A stretch of 35,046 nt of DNA from Pseudomonadota bacterium. GTDB taxonomy: Bacteria > Pseudomonadota > Gammaproteobacteria > Steroidobacterales > Steroidobacteraceae. The position numbers were made by a program, and so were the translations under genes. This document shows, piece after piece, positions 18,250-26,849 of this stretch. The notes below the pieces were generated by a model. It was given only the letters and a program-made list of their open reading frames with translations, had not been told where the DNA came from and did not search any database. The first letter of the stretch is position 1. Each line of letters begins with the position of its first letter. The DNA lies in assembly GCA_021808195.1 (NCBI GenBank), contig JAKBCE010000033.1, positions 1 through 35,046 on the forward strand, read 5' to 3'.

Positions 18250-18279
18250 TTGCGGTAAAATTCAGGGCCAGGATAGAAT
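18250..18279 (+). promoter_or_regulatory. Probable promoter of the TPR-sulfotransferase gene
   Basis: TTGCGG (18250-18255) is followed after 18 bases by TAGAAT (18274-18279). The gene starts at 18324 with AAGGTG (18313-18318) as ribosome site. This suggests the sulfotransferase gene is transcribed independently of the transporter upstream. Confidence 0.45.
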
Positions 18280-18323
18280 TCCAAAGCAACATTGCGCGTG
18301 TTCTGCGCGTCTAAGGTGACTTC

Positions 18324-20330
18324 ATGGCCGATGCGCTGTCGCAGCAAGCGCAGGATCGCCTGCGCGGCGCCTACCTGAAGGCGCTCGAAGCCGTGCGCAT
18401 CGGACGCTTGCAGAGCGCCGAGCAGCAACTGCGCGACATCCAGCGCAACCACCCCGGAGAGATCAACAGCCTGCATCTGCTCGGGGTGACGTTGCTCGCA
18501 CAGGGGCGACTGGCGAGTGCCCTTGAGGTTCTCGAGGGCGTTGCCGCTTCTGCGCCGGATTTCCTGCATGCACGCGTCGATCTGGCCCGGGCCTACCGGG
18601 AGGATGGTCGCCTCGAGAGCGCACGCGCACTGCTGCGCCAGGTGGTCCAGGAGAAGCCCGCGGTCGAGTCCGCCTGGCTCGCCTATGGGGATGTGCTCGT
18701 GGACCTCGGGAAATTCCCCGACGCGGGCTTTGCGTTCGAGCAGGCCCGACAGCTCGATCCGCACCGCGCCCGCATCGAGCAGGCCACCGCGGCGCTCACC
18801 GCCGGGGACTTCCGCTCCTCTGAGGACATCTTTCGTGAGGTCCTCAAGAGCGACCCAAGTCACATTGGCGCGCTTACCGGACTTGCCGCCGTCGCGCTGC
18901 GCGCGAGCAACACCCGAGATGCCGAGCGGTTGCTCACCCACGCCCGGCGACGCTCCGCGCACCACCCGCTCATCCACCGTGCCTGGGGTCACACGATGCT
19001 CGCGGCCGGGCGATTGAGCGAAGCGGAGCAGACTTTCAAGGAGGTGCTGCGGCTCGAGCCGGAAAACCCGCAGAACTGGGCCGCATTGGGCTCGGTGTAC
19101 ATCCGTCTGCTGCGTCAGGAAGATGCGCTCGCCGCGTACGAGCAGGCCGCGCGCCTCAATCCCCGGCAAGCCGCGTTCCGACTCGCCGTCGGGCACGTCA
19201 ACAAGACGCTCGGCCGCCGCACGCACTGCGAGGCGGCCTATCGGCAGTGCCTGCAGCTCGCCCCCACGTTCGCCGAGGCTTATTGGGGTCTTGCGGATCT
19301 GAAGAATTACACCTTCAGCGACGCGGAACTCACGGCGATGCGGGAGCTACTCGGCACGGCCAAGAGCACCGATGCGGCACAGCTGCACTTTGCAATCGGC
19401 CGCGCCCTCGAACAGCGCGAGTGCTACCCCGAGGCCTTTCGTCACTATGCCGAGGGCAACGCGCTGCGCCGGCAGACCGCGCCATTCTCAATCGAGCGCT
19501 TCGAGGCGAAATCCGCCCGCGTCATGGCCTGCTTCGATCGGGAATTGTTCCGCGTGCGCGCCGGCTCCGGCCACACTGATCCGGCCCCCATCTTCATCGT
19601 CGGACTGCCTCGATCCGGCTCGACGCTCGTCGAGCAGATCCTCGCCAGCCACTCGCAGGTCGAGGGCACGATGGAGCTGCCCAACATTCTGGCGATGGTG
19701 CGCGAACTCGATCACCGCACCGCCAATCGCGACGGCTACCCGGAAAGCATACGCCCGCTGTCGAGTGAAGAGCTCGCCGGACTCGGCCACCGTTTCATCG
19801 CCGACACCCGCGCCCTGCGCACCGACAAGGCGCGCTTCATCGACAAGATGCCGAACAACTTCAGCCACATCGGACTGATTCATCTCATCCTGCCGAACGC
19901 AAAGATCATCGACGTGCGCCGCCATCCGATGGATGCGTGCTTCAGCACCTTCAAGCAGTACTTTGCCGAGGGCCAGACCTTCAGCTACGACCTGGTCGAT
20001 CTCGCTCGGTATTACCGCACCTACCTCGCGCTGATGGACCACTGGGACGAGGTCCTGCCCGGACGGGTCATGCATTTGCAGTACGAGCAGTTGATCAGCG
20101 ATCCGCAGGCAACTGTTCAGCGTCTGCTCGAGTACTGTGAGCTGCCCTTTGAGGCCGCCACGCTGCAGTTTCACGCCAACCGGCGCCCGGTTCGCACGGC
20201 CAGCGCCGAGCAGGTGCGCCAGCCCCTGTACACCTCCGGCGTCGGCTACTGGAAACGCTTCGCGCCCCAGCTGCAGCCCCTGCAGGAGAGCCTCGGTGAC
20301 TGCCTCAAGCGCTTCAGCGCCTACGGCTGA
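18324..20330 (+). CDS. TPR-repeat protein fused to a sulfotransferase domain
   Basis: A 668-residue protein. Residues about 15-350 are tandem tetratricopeptide-like repeats (for example RLSEAEQTFKEVLRLEPENP and LRQEDALAAYEQAARLNPRQ). Residues about 415-660 are a PAPS-dependent sulfotransferase: the 5'-phosphosulfate loop is GLPRSGST (427-434) and the 3'-phosphate segment is RRHPMDACFSTF (about 532-543). TPR-sulfotransferase fusions are common in alpha- and gammaproteobacteria and resemble protein-tyrosine sulfotransferases, but substrates are unknown. No signal peptide or membrane anchor is visible. It is convergent with the TonB-dependent receptor gene, with a strong hairpin between. Its link to amine catabolism is only positional. 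Confidence 0.93.
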   Translation: MADALSQQAQDRLRGAYLKALEAVRIGRLQSAEQQLRDIQRNHPGEINSLHLLGVTLLAQGRLASALEVLEGVAASAPDFLHARVDLARAYREDGRLESARALLRQVVQEKPAVESAWLAYGDVLVDLGKFPDAGFAFEQARQLDPHRARIEQATAALTAGDFRSSEDIFREVLKSDPSHIGALTGLAAVALRASNTRDAERLLTHARRRSAHHPLIHRAWGHTMLAAGRLSEAEQTFKEVLRLEPENPQNWAALGSVYIRLLRQEDALAAYEQAARLNPRQAAFRLAVGHVNKTLGRRTHCEAAYRQCLQLAPTFAEAYWGLADLKNYTFSDAELTAMRELLGTAKSTDAAQLHFAIGRALEQRECYPEAFRHYAEGNALRRQTAPFSIERFEAKSARVMACFDRELFRVRAGSGHTDPAPIFIVGLPRSGSTLVEQILASHSQVEGTMELPNILAMVRELDHRTANRDGYPESIRPLSSEELAGLGHRFIADTRALRTDKARFIDKMPNNFSHIGLIHLILPNAKIIDVRRHPMDACFSTFKQYFAEGQTFSYDLVDLARYYRTYLALMDHWDEVLPGRVMHLQYEQLISDPQATVQRLLEYCELPFEAATLQFHANRRPVRTASAEQVRQPLYTSGVGYWKRFAPQLQPLQESLGDCLKRFSAYG

Positions 20331-20353
20331 ATGCGCGGTGCGCTGCTGGTACG

Positions 20354-20379
20354 GCCGCGCCCGCCTCCGCGGGCGCGGC
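20354..20379. terminator. Hairpin between convergent genes, likely bidirectional terminator
   Basis: An 11-bp perfect G/C stem (20354-20364 with 20369-20379) closes a CTCC loop. It lies 24 bases after the sulfotransferase stop and nine bases beyond the receptor stop. There is no T-tract on either side, so it may act as a barrier or mRNA 3' end rather than a classic intrinsic terminator. Confidence 0.5.
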
Positions 20380-20387
20380 GCGGCCTG

Positions 20388-22859
20388 TCAGAACTTATAG
20401 CTCGCCCTTACCCCGAACACGCGCGGTTCATTCGTCGTCTGGCGATTATCGTAGTTACCCGTATTCACGAAAATCACCGCGTTCGTATTCCACAGGTTGC
20501 TGACGTATGCCTGGAGTGTCCAGATTCCGCTCGCACTCTCGACGCCGAAACTCACGTTCGAAATCGAATAGGCCGGCTGCAGAAAGCGTGCCGAGCCCTT
20601 CTTGCCGAGCGCCGGATTCGGCAGCGCACGCAGGTCGCTCCACATGTCGCCCTTGTGCGCGATGTCGTATTGAATGAACCCGTTGAGCGCCGAGCTCACC
20701 GCGTGCGTATAGCGCAGACTCGCGCTGTAGCTGAAATATGGAACGAACGGCAAGCGCTCCCGCGGCACGATCATCGTGGTAAGCACACCGGTGAAATTCG
20801 GCTTCACGCTGATCAGGCGCGAATCGTTGTAGCTCGCCGAGGCCTGCAGTGTCAGGCCGTTGATGATCTGATAATCGATGTTCGACTCTGCGCCATAGAT
20901 GCGCGCATTGCCGAAATTCGCGTTGAACTCGTTTGGACAGATGGACAGATCGAAGATCGGCGCCTGGAAGTTCTTCCACGGCATGTAGTAGAGCGCGCCG
21001 TTCCAGATCATCCGTCCGTGGAGCAGTCCCGACTTCCACCCCACCTCGTAGTTATTGAGTGTGTCCGGACTGAAGTGGCGCGGAACGCCGCGGCTGTAGC
21101 AGGAGTTGCTGTCCTGATTCACCCCGCCATCGCGAAATCCCTGACTGAAGGTGGCGTAGAGCAACAGGTTCTTGCTCGCCTTGAACGACAAACTCGCCTT
21201 GCCGGTGATCTTGTGGGAGGAGTCCGTGTATGCACCGGTCGGGGTCTTCGGGGCCCAGAAATATCCTGCCCACAGATCGCTGCCGCTGAAGTTCGAGTGA
21301 AAGTAGCGCAGCCCGACGTCGATGTTCCAGCGTTTGGTGAGATCGAAGCCGAGATCGCCGAATTCCGCGGTCTGCAGGTAATCGAACCGCTGGTTGCTGC
21401 TGTACCACTCCTGCGGCAATGGCGAGGCGGTGCCCGTGTAGTAGTAACTGTAGTACGACAGCGCGCTCTGATACGCCTCGCCATTGGGCTGCATTCCCGG
21501 CATGTCGTAGAAATAGGTGTACTTCTCGCGCGTCTTGTTCCAGTACGCACCGACAATCCAGTGCCAGCGTCCTCCCGGCTTTGACTGCAGGCGCAACTCG
21601 TTCGACCAGCTGCGCGTCCACAGGTTGTATTTGTAATACATGGTCGGCACGTTGCAGCCACTGTACGGGTCCGTTCCGCCCTGAATGGTCGGACCGGTGA
21701 GACACGTCAGGCTCTGCAGCAGACCCGGGGAGGCCTGATAGGTCGAGGGCAGCGGATTGTACTGGACGTACTGCGAGTACTCGGTGGTGTAGTGGTAGGG
21801 GTAGTTCCAATACGTGCCGGCGTAGACCAGATCGCCGATCCCGACGTCGCCTTTGATGTGCAGATCATAATCGGTGAACGCATCGGCAATGCTCTCTGGG
21901 CCGAAGTGCGCCACTTTGCGCAAACCGAAATGCGTCGGATCCTGGGACCACGAGCCGGCGGTCGTTTGGCGCTGGTAGTTGAAGGTAAACACCGCATTCC
22001 ACGATGGACCGAACCGCTGCGCAATCGCCGCGCGCCCGCCGTATTCCCGCTCCGTGTTGTAATTATTGCGTGCCCACTGGGCATTGGTCGAGACCGTGCC
22101 ATTGATCCAGTGGCGCGTGTTGAGCACGTTATCGATGAAGCCGCCGGTGTGCACTTCGTACACCGAGAGTCGCAGCGCCGTCTCGCCCTTGATGAGCGGG
22201 ATGTTGACGTAAGCCTCATCGGTCACGTTCAGCCCACCGTGCTGGATTTGGCCGAAATTGACGCTGACGCCGCCGCTGAAAGCGTTCAGATCGGGCTTGT
22301 TCGTGATGACCCGTAGCGCCCCGGACATCGAACCGGCGCCATAGAGAGTGCCCTGCGGACCGTCGAGCACCTCGATGCGCTTGATGTCATAAAGGTGCAG
22401 GTCAGGGAAGCTGCCGTAGAAACTGAGCGAAGCGTCATCGAGGAAGTAGCCGGTCGTCGATGTATTCTGGCTGTTCAGGCTACTGCCGTCGGAGACCCCG
22501 CGCATGTAGAACGTCTGCTCGGTGGGGCCGTCGCTCACGAAAGAGATGGACGGCGACTTGGTGGCGATCGCATTGAAATGCGTCAAGTCGAGGTCTTTGA
22601 TGTCCTTGGAGGTGAACACTTGCAGGCTCTCGGGCACATCCTGCAGGTTCTGATGCACCAGCTGCGCGGAAACCACGACTTCCTGCAGCACCATCGAGGG
22701 CGCACCGCCGGGAGCTGCGGCCGCTGCCGCATGCGCGCTCGGCCCCTGGACCGCAGCGGCTCCGTATAGCGCCACAGCGACGGCCAAGCCGATCGGCCGC
22801 ACCCTGCCACTCCTAGCCCGCACCCCGCCCCGCAAACGCATCGTTCCGGTAGTCTTCAT
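20388..22859 (-). CDS. TonB-dependent outer-membrane receptor
   Basis: An 823-residue receptor. A positively charged start and hydrophobic stretch (residues about 20-44, ending near SAHA) form the signal peptide. LQEVVVSAQ (58-66) is the TonB box, followed by the plug (NLQDVPESLQVFTSKDIKDL; SISFVSDGPTEQTFYMRGVS). The remainder is a beta-barrel rich in aromatic and Asn/Gly strands, ending in Phe (ASYKF), as expected for outer-membrane assembly. This subgroup of receptors, abundant in sphingomonads and Steroidobacter relatives, imports varied organic substrates; no siderophore genes are nearby. It is divergent from MttB copy B over a short AT-rich region with paired operator-like repeats, suggesting co-regulation and import of the methylated substrate (inference). 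Confidence 0.95.
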   Translation of the reverse strand: MKTTGTMRLRGGVRARSGRVRPIGLAVAVALYGAAAVQGPSAHAAAAAAPGGAPSMVLQEVVVSAQLVHQNLQDVPESLQVFTSKDIKDLDLTHFNAIATKSPSISFVSDGPTEQTFYMRGVSDGSSLNSQNTSTTGYFLDDASLSFYGSFPDLHLYDIKRIEVLDGPQGTLYGAGSMSGALRVITNKPDLNAFSGGVSVNFGQIQHGGLNVTDEAYVNIPLIKGETALRLSVYEVHTGGFIDNVLNTRHWINGTVSTNAQWARNNYNTEREYGGRAAIAQRFGPSWNAVFTFNYQRQTTAGSWSQDPTHFGLRKVAHFGPESIADAFTDYDLHIKGDVGIGDLVYAGTYWNYPYHYTTEYSQYVQYNPLPSTYQASPGLLQSLTCLTGPTIQGGTDPYSGCNVPTMYYKYNLWTRSWSNELRLQSKPGGRWHWIVGAYWNKTREKYTYFYDMPGMQPNGEAYQSALSYYSYYYTGTASPLPQEWYSSNQRFDYLQTAEFGDLGFDLTKRWNIDVGLRYFHSNFSGSDLWAGYFWAPKTPTGAYTDSSHKITGKASLSFKASKNLLLYATFSQGFRDGGVNQDSNSCYSRGVPRHFSPDTLNNYEVGWKSGLLHGRMIWNGALYYMPWKNFQAPIFDLSICPNEFNANFGNARIYGAESNIDYQIINGLTLQASASYNDSRLISVKPNFTGVLTTMIVPRERLPFVPYFSYSASLRYTHAVSSALNGFIQYDIAHKGDMWSDLRALPNPALGKKGSARFLQPAYSISNVSFGVESASGIWTLQAYVSNLWNTNAVIFVNTGNYDNRQTTNEPRVFGVRASYKF

Positions 22860-22888
22860 AGGCCCCCGCTGGCGCTGTGTCGCGCCTG

Positions 22889-22941
22889 AATTTATACAGC
22901 AATATAAATTTTTTGCCTAAATTTGTACAGAAGTATAATTA
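22889..22941. promoter_or_regulatory. Paired operator-like repeats in receptor/MttB divergent promoter
   Basis: Two related 22-base elements start at 22889 and 22920, 31 bases apart (three helical turns). The first is a perfect inverted repeat: AATTTATA, spacer CAGCAA, TATAAATT. The second is a degenerate copy matching at 17 of 22 positions, sharing AATTT, TACAG and TATAA. They overlap the best promoter boxes on both strands, so a dimeric regulator bound here could control both genes. Confidence 0.5.
22911..22939 (+). promoter_or_regulatory. Probable promoter of MttB copy B
   Basis: A consensus TATAAT (22934-22939) lies 17 bases after TTTTGC (22911-22916). The -10 box is inside the second operator-like repeat. 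On the opposite strand TGTACA (22924-22929) and TATATT (22901-22906), also 17 bases apart, could serve the receptor gene. Confidence 0.5.
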
Positions 22942-23019
22942 TGCGCCGAGTACGGGTCAATTGACGCAGCGAGGCGAACCGTACCCGATCCACTCTCTCC
23001 AATCACCCGCGAGCCCCTC

Positions 23020-24558
23020 ATGAGCGAGTCTTCAGCCCCCGCCCGCCGCAGCCGTGAAACCCGCCGCGCCCGCGCCAGCGCGCCGGCCGAGAAATACACC
23101 TACATTCGTCGCCGCCTGCCACCCGTGGAGCTGCTCAGCACTGAAGCCATCGAAATCATCGAGGCAAACGCCGAAACCATCCTCGAGGAAATCGGCATCG
23201 AGCTGCGCCGCGACCCCGAATCGCTGCGGCTGTGGCGTCAGGCGGGCGCTGATGTGCGTGGGGAACGAGTGCACATCCCGCGGGGGCTGGCGCGCCATCT
23301 GCTGAGGAGCGCACCGGCAGAGTTCACGCTCTACGCGCGCAACCCGGCGCGCAACGTGCGCTTCGGCGGCAATGCGACTGTCTTCTCTCCCGTCGGTGGC
23401 CCGCCGTTCGTCAGTGACCTTGACCGTGGGCGACGCTACGGCACCCTGGAGGATCTGCACAACTTCATCAAGCTCGCACACATGGCGCCCGCCATTCACT
23501 TCTCGGGCGGCAGCATGTGCGAGCCGATGGAGATTGCCCCGAACAAGCGCCACCTCGACGTGCAGTATGCGTTCTTCCGACTCTCCGATCAGGGCTGTGA
23601 AGCAACACCCGAGACCGCCGGACACGCCGCCGATGCGCTCGCACTCGCGCAGATCCTCTTTGGTGCCGACTACATGGAAACCCATCCTGTGGTACTCGGC
23701 AACATCAACTCAAACTCTCCGCTCGTCTATGACGGACGTATGCTCGGGGCATTGCGGAATTTCGCCGCACACAATCAGGGCACGATCGTCGTACCAGCGA
23801 TGTTGGCCGGCGCGATGGGCCCGGTGACCCCCGCCGGCTGCATGGCCGAACTGCTGGCCGAAACGCTCTGCGGCACGGCACTCACCCAGATCGTGCGCCC
23901 CGGCGCACCGGTGATCCTCGGTTCCTTCGTCGGCGCGATCTCGATGCGCACCGGCTCACCGACCTTCGGCACCGCCGAGGCGACCCAGATGATCTTCGCC
24001 ACTGCGCAGCTCGCCCGCCGCCTGCACTTGCCCTGCCGCAGCGGCGGCTCGCTGTGCTCCGCCAAAATCGTCGATGCGCAGGCGGGCTACGAGAGCGCGA
24101 ATTCTCTGCTACCCGCTCTGCTCGCGGGGGTGAACCTGGTGACGCACGCGGCCGGCTGGCTCGAGGGCGGCCTGGTGGCAAGCTACGAGAAATTCGTCAT
24201 GGACGCCGATCAATGCGCGATGATGCAAAGCCTCGCACAGGGCATGGATCTGTCCGAACGGGGCCAGGCGCTCGATGCAATCCGCGAGGTCGGTCCGGGC
24301 AATCATTTTCTCGGTTGCGCGCACACCCAAGCCAACTTCGAAGCAGCGTTCTATCAGTCGACCGTTGCCGATTATTCCTCGTACGAGCAATGGTCCGAGG
24401 AAGGACGGCTGAGCGCCGAGCAGCGGGCCAACCGGCTGTGGAAGCGCATGTTGGCGGACTATCAGGATCCGGGCATCGATCCGGCGCGCGATGAGGCTAT
24501 GCTCGAATTCATTGCGCGGCGCAAAGCGGTGTTGACCGACGACATCACCGAGGAATAA
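23020..24558 (+). CDS. MttB-superfamily methyltransferase, non-pyrrolysine (copy B)
   Basis: A 512-residue COG5598 protein, closer to copy A than to copy C: both share the HAAGWxEGGxxASYEKxVxD block (here HAAGWLEGGLVASYEKFVMD) and a C-terminal GNHFLGCAHTQANFEAAFYQ-like segment. It has an Arg/Ala-rich N-terminal tail (1-25), the family motif IIEANAETILEEIGIELRR (about 43-61), and SAKIVDAQAGYES before the glycine-rich block. The open frame has no internal amber, so pyrrolysine is not used. It should transfer a methyl group from an N-methylated amine to a corrinoid protein, but the partner is not adjacent. It precedes the TMADH/DgcA-like gene by 118 bases and is divergent from the TonB-dependent receptor. 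Confidence 0.9.
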   Translation: MSESSAPARRSRETRRARASAPAEKYTYIRRRLPPVELLSTEAIEIIEANAETILEEIGIELRRDPESLRLWRQAGADVRGERVHIPRGLARHLLRSAPAEFTLYARNPARNVRFGGNATVFSPVGGPPFVSDLDRGRRYGTLEDLHNFIKLAHMAPAIHFSGGSMCEPMEIAPNKRHLDVQYAFFRLSDQGCEATPETAGHAADALALAQILFGADYMETHPVVLGNINSNSPLVYDGRMLGALRNFAAHNQGTIVVPAMLAGAMGPVTPAGCMAELLAETLCGTALTQIVRPGAPVILGSFVGAISMRTGSPTFGTAEATQMIFATAQLARRLHLPCRSGGSLCSAKIVDAQAGYESANSLLPALLAGVNLVTHAAGWLEGGLVASYEKFVMDADQCAMMQSLAQGMDLSERGQALDAIREVGPGNHFLGCAHTQANFEAAFYQSTVADYSSYEQWSEEGRLSAEQRANRLWKRMLADYQDPGIDPARDEAMLEFIARRKAVLTDDITEE

Positions 24559-24625
24559 CACACGGCCGATTCCGGCAGTTGACAACGCGCGAATCACTAC
24601 TGTACAACTGTGCAACGACGGCACC

Positions 24626-24645
24626 CCTCGGCGCGCGCGCCGAGG
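24626..24645. promoter_or_regulatory. Perfect 20-bp palindrome ahead of the TMADH-like gene
   Basis: The segment 24626-24645 is a perfect palindrome (CCTCGGCG, CGCG, CGCCGAGG) and would fold into a very stable hairpin. It ends 31 bases before the next ATG and begins 67 bases after the MttB stop. It may be an attenuator, a 3' end of the MttB message or a processing/stability element; no T-tract follows. Confidence 0.35.
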
Positions 24646-24676
24646 CGGCGGAACGACGACCCGAAGGCGCACAGGC

Positions 24677-26767
24677 ATGGCTCGCAATCCCCGCTACGAC
24701 GTTCTGTTCGAGCCCGTCCGAATTGGACCGGTCACCGCACCGAACCGCTTTTATGCGGTGCCGCACGCGAGCGGCATGACTAACACGATGCCGCGCATGC
24801 GGGCCGCTTTCCGCGCGACCAAGGCCGAGGGTGGATGGGGCGTCGTGTGCACAGGCTATGTGTCTATTGACCGAAGCTCCGACGATGCCCCCCTGCCGTA
24901 CGCAACGCTGTGGGACGATGACGACGTTCGCTCCCATGCACTGATGACCGATGCCGTTCACCGCCATGGCGCCCTGGCCGGCGTCGAGCTATGGCACGGC
25001 GGCGGCAGCGTGATGAACCGAGTAAGCAGAATTCCCTCGATGTCTCCATCGGGCACCGCATGGATGCCGACGCACGTGAATTTCATGGGCCATCAGCGAC
25101 CGCGAGTGATGGACAACCAGGACATCCGCGCGCTCCTCGAGGCTCAGAGGCAGGCTGCCCGCCGCGCGCGCGCGGCGGGATTCGACATCGTCTATGTCTA
25201 CGCGGGCATGGGCTACCTGCCCTATGAATTCTTTCTGCCGGAATGGAATCAGCGTACCGACGCCTATGGCGGTCCACTGCGCAACCGGGTGCGCCTCGTG
25301 CGCGAGCTGCTCGAGGTCACGCACGAGGCCGTCGGCGGGCAATGTGCCGTCGCGCTACGGATCAGTCTGGAGGAGCTGCGGGCTCGGCGCAGCGAACACG
25401 CCCCGTCCGAAGCGCACGAACTCGTCGAATTGCTTGCCGAGGTGCCCGACCTCTGGGACGTGAAGATGGACTCCGGCCCCACCGACTGCGCCCCGTCGCG
25501 CTTCACGTCCGAGGGCAGCCACGAGCCGGTGATCAACTTCGTCAAATCGCTGACCAACCGCCCGGTGGTGGGCGTCGGCCGCTTCACCTCGCCCGATTCA
25601 ATGGTGGGGCAGATCCGTCGTGGCGTTCTCGATCTGATTGGCGCTGCGCGTCCCTCGATAGCCGATCCGTTTCTGCCGCGAAAGATTGCCGAAGGCCGCG
25701 AGGATGACATCCGTGAATGCATCGGCTGCAACATCTGCATCTCAAGCTGGCATGACAGCGTACCGGTGCGTTGCACGCAGAATCCCACCATCGGAGAAGA
25801 ATGGCGCCGGCAATGGCATCCGGAACGCATCGAGCATACTCCCGAGACGGACTCGACAGTGCTCGTCGTCGGCGCCGGCCCGGCAGGCCTGGAATGTGCG
25901 TTGACGCTCGGCCGGCGCGGCTACCAGGTCATGCTGGCCGAAGCTCAGGAGGAGCTCGGCGGGCGATTGCGCTTTGAGACCCGCCTGCCGGGCCTTTCAA
26001 CATGGTCTCGCGTACTCGAGTGGCGGCGCAGTCAACTGCAGCGACTGGCCAATGTGGCGATCTACCGCGGCAATCGTCTCGATGCCGGACAGATCCTCGA
26101 GCTCAGCCCCAGGCACGTGGTGATGGCTACCGGCGCGCGCTGGGCACCGATGCTCTACTCCCCGCTCGAAGTGCCCGCCGGCACACTCGAGAATCCCAAC
26201 GTCTATACACCCGATGACGTTGCAGCGGGCGCTGCACTCAGCAACCCGGTCGTGGTGTTCGACTTCGACAATTACTACATGGGCTCGGCATTGGCCGAGC
26301 ATCTGGCCAAATCCGGTCACCACGTCAGTTATGTGACACCTGCCGGGCACGCCTCCGCGTGGGCAATCATGACCAACGAGCAGCCGCAGACCCACCGCGC
26401 GCTCGCGGCGGCGGACGTTCCGGTGCACACGCTCTCGCGGGTTGAATCGTTCGACGGCGAGGAAGTGACGCTGGCGCACATGTTCACCCCAGCGCGCGCG
26501 CAGTTGCCCTGTAAGTCACTGGTCATCGTGGGCGCACGCCTGCCCGATGACGCTGTGTATCAGGCGCTGATCGCACAGGGCGAGGCTCTTGGCGCGGCCG
26601 GCATCGTCTCGGTGAACCGCGCGGGCGATGTGCTAGCGCCCGGCGCGATTGCGCACGCGGTGTACAGCGGTCACCGTCAGGGGCGCGAACTTGGCACCGA
26701 CGAGCACAAAATCCTCTTCAGGCGCGATGCACCGTTGCGTAGCGCAAACGATGCTGAGGCACACTGA
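24677..26767 (+). CDS. Trimethylamine-dehydrogenase-like FMN/4Fe-4S oxidoreductase (DgcA/StcD-type amine demethylase)
   Basis: A 696-residue protein colinear with trimethylamine dehydrogenase: an Old-Yellow-Enzyme barrel (1-about 340), a 4Fe-4S site C-x2-C-x2-C-x11-C in CIGCNICISSWHD...RC, then a dinucleotide-binding domain from VLVVGAGPAGLECA and a C-terminal NAD-like domain. ARPSIADPFLPRKIAEGR is family-typical. Compared with TMADH (residues from memory), the cysteine that binds FMN covalently (C30) is A31 here, the active-site histidine in YVYGAH is replaced (YVYAGM), and the WGED region that forms part of the aromatic bowl is missing. TMA is therefore an unlikely substrate; dimethylglycine or an N-methylproline-like tertiary amine, as for DgcA and StcD, is more plausible. 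Confidence 0.92.
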   Translation: MARNPRYDVLFEPVRIGPVTAPNRFYAVPHASGMTNTMPRMRAAFRATKAEGGWGVVCTGYVSIDRSSDDAPLPYATLWDDDDVRSHALMTDAVHRHGALAGVELWHGGGSVMNRVSRIPSMSPSGTAWMPTHVNFMGHQRPRVMDNQDIRALLEAQRQAARRARAAGFDIVYVYAGMGYLPYEFFLPEWNQRTDAYGGPLRNRVRLVRELLEVTHEAVGGQCAVALRISLEELRARRSEHAPSEAHELVELLAEVPDLWDVKMDSGPTDCAPSRFTSEGSHEPVINFVKSLTNRPVVGVGRFTSPDSMVGQIRRGVLDLIGAARPSIADPFLPRKIAEGREDDIRECIGCNICISSWHDSVPVRCTQNPTIGEEWRRQWHPERIEHTPETDSTVLVVGAGPAGLECALTLGRRGYQVMLAEAQEELGGRLRFETRLPGLSTWSRVLEWRRSQLQRLANVAIYRGNRLDAGQILELSPRHVVMATGARWAPMLYSPLEVPAGTLENPNVYTPDDVAAGAALSNPVVVFDFDNYYMGSALAEHLAKSGHHVSYVTPAGHASAWAIMTNEQPQTHRALAAADVPVHTLSRVESFDGEEVTLAHMFTPARAQLPCKSLVIVGARLPDDAVYQALIAQGEALGAAGIVSVNRAGDVLAPGAIAHAVYSGHRQGRELGTDEHKILFRRDAPLRSANDAEAH

Positions 26768-26849
26768 CAGACGACCTCAGCACGGCGCCCCGAGCGGAGC
26801 CCCGAACCAGCCCATAAAATCAACGTCTGCCGCACAGCGGGGGTTCCAA

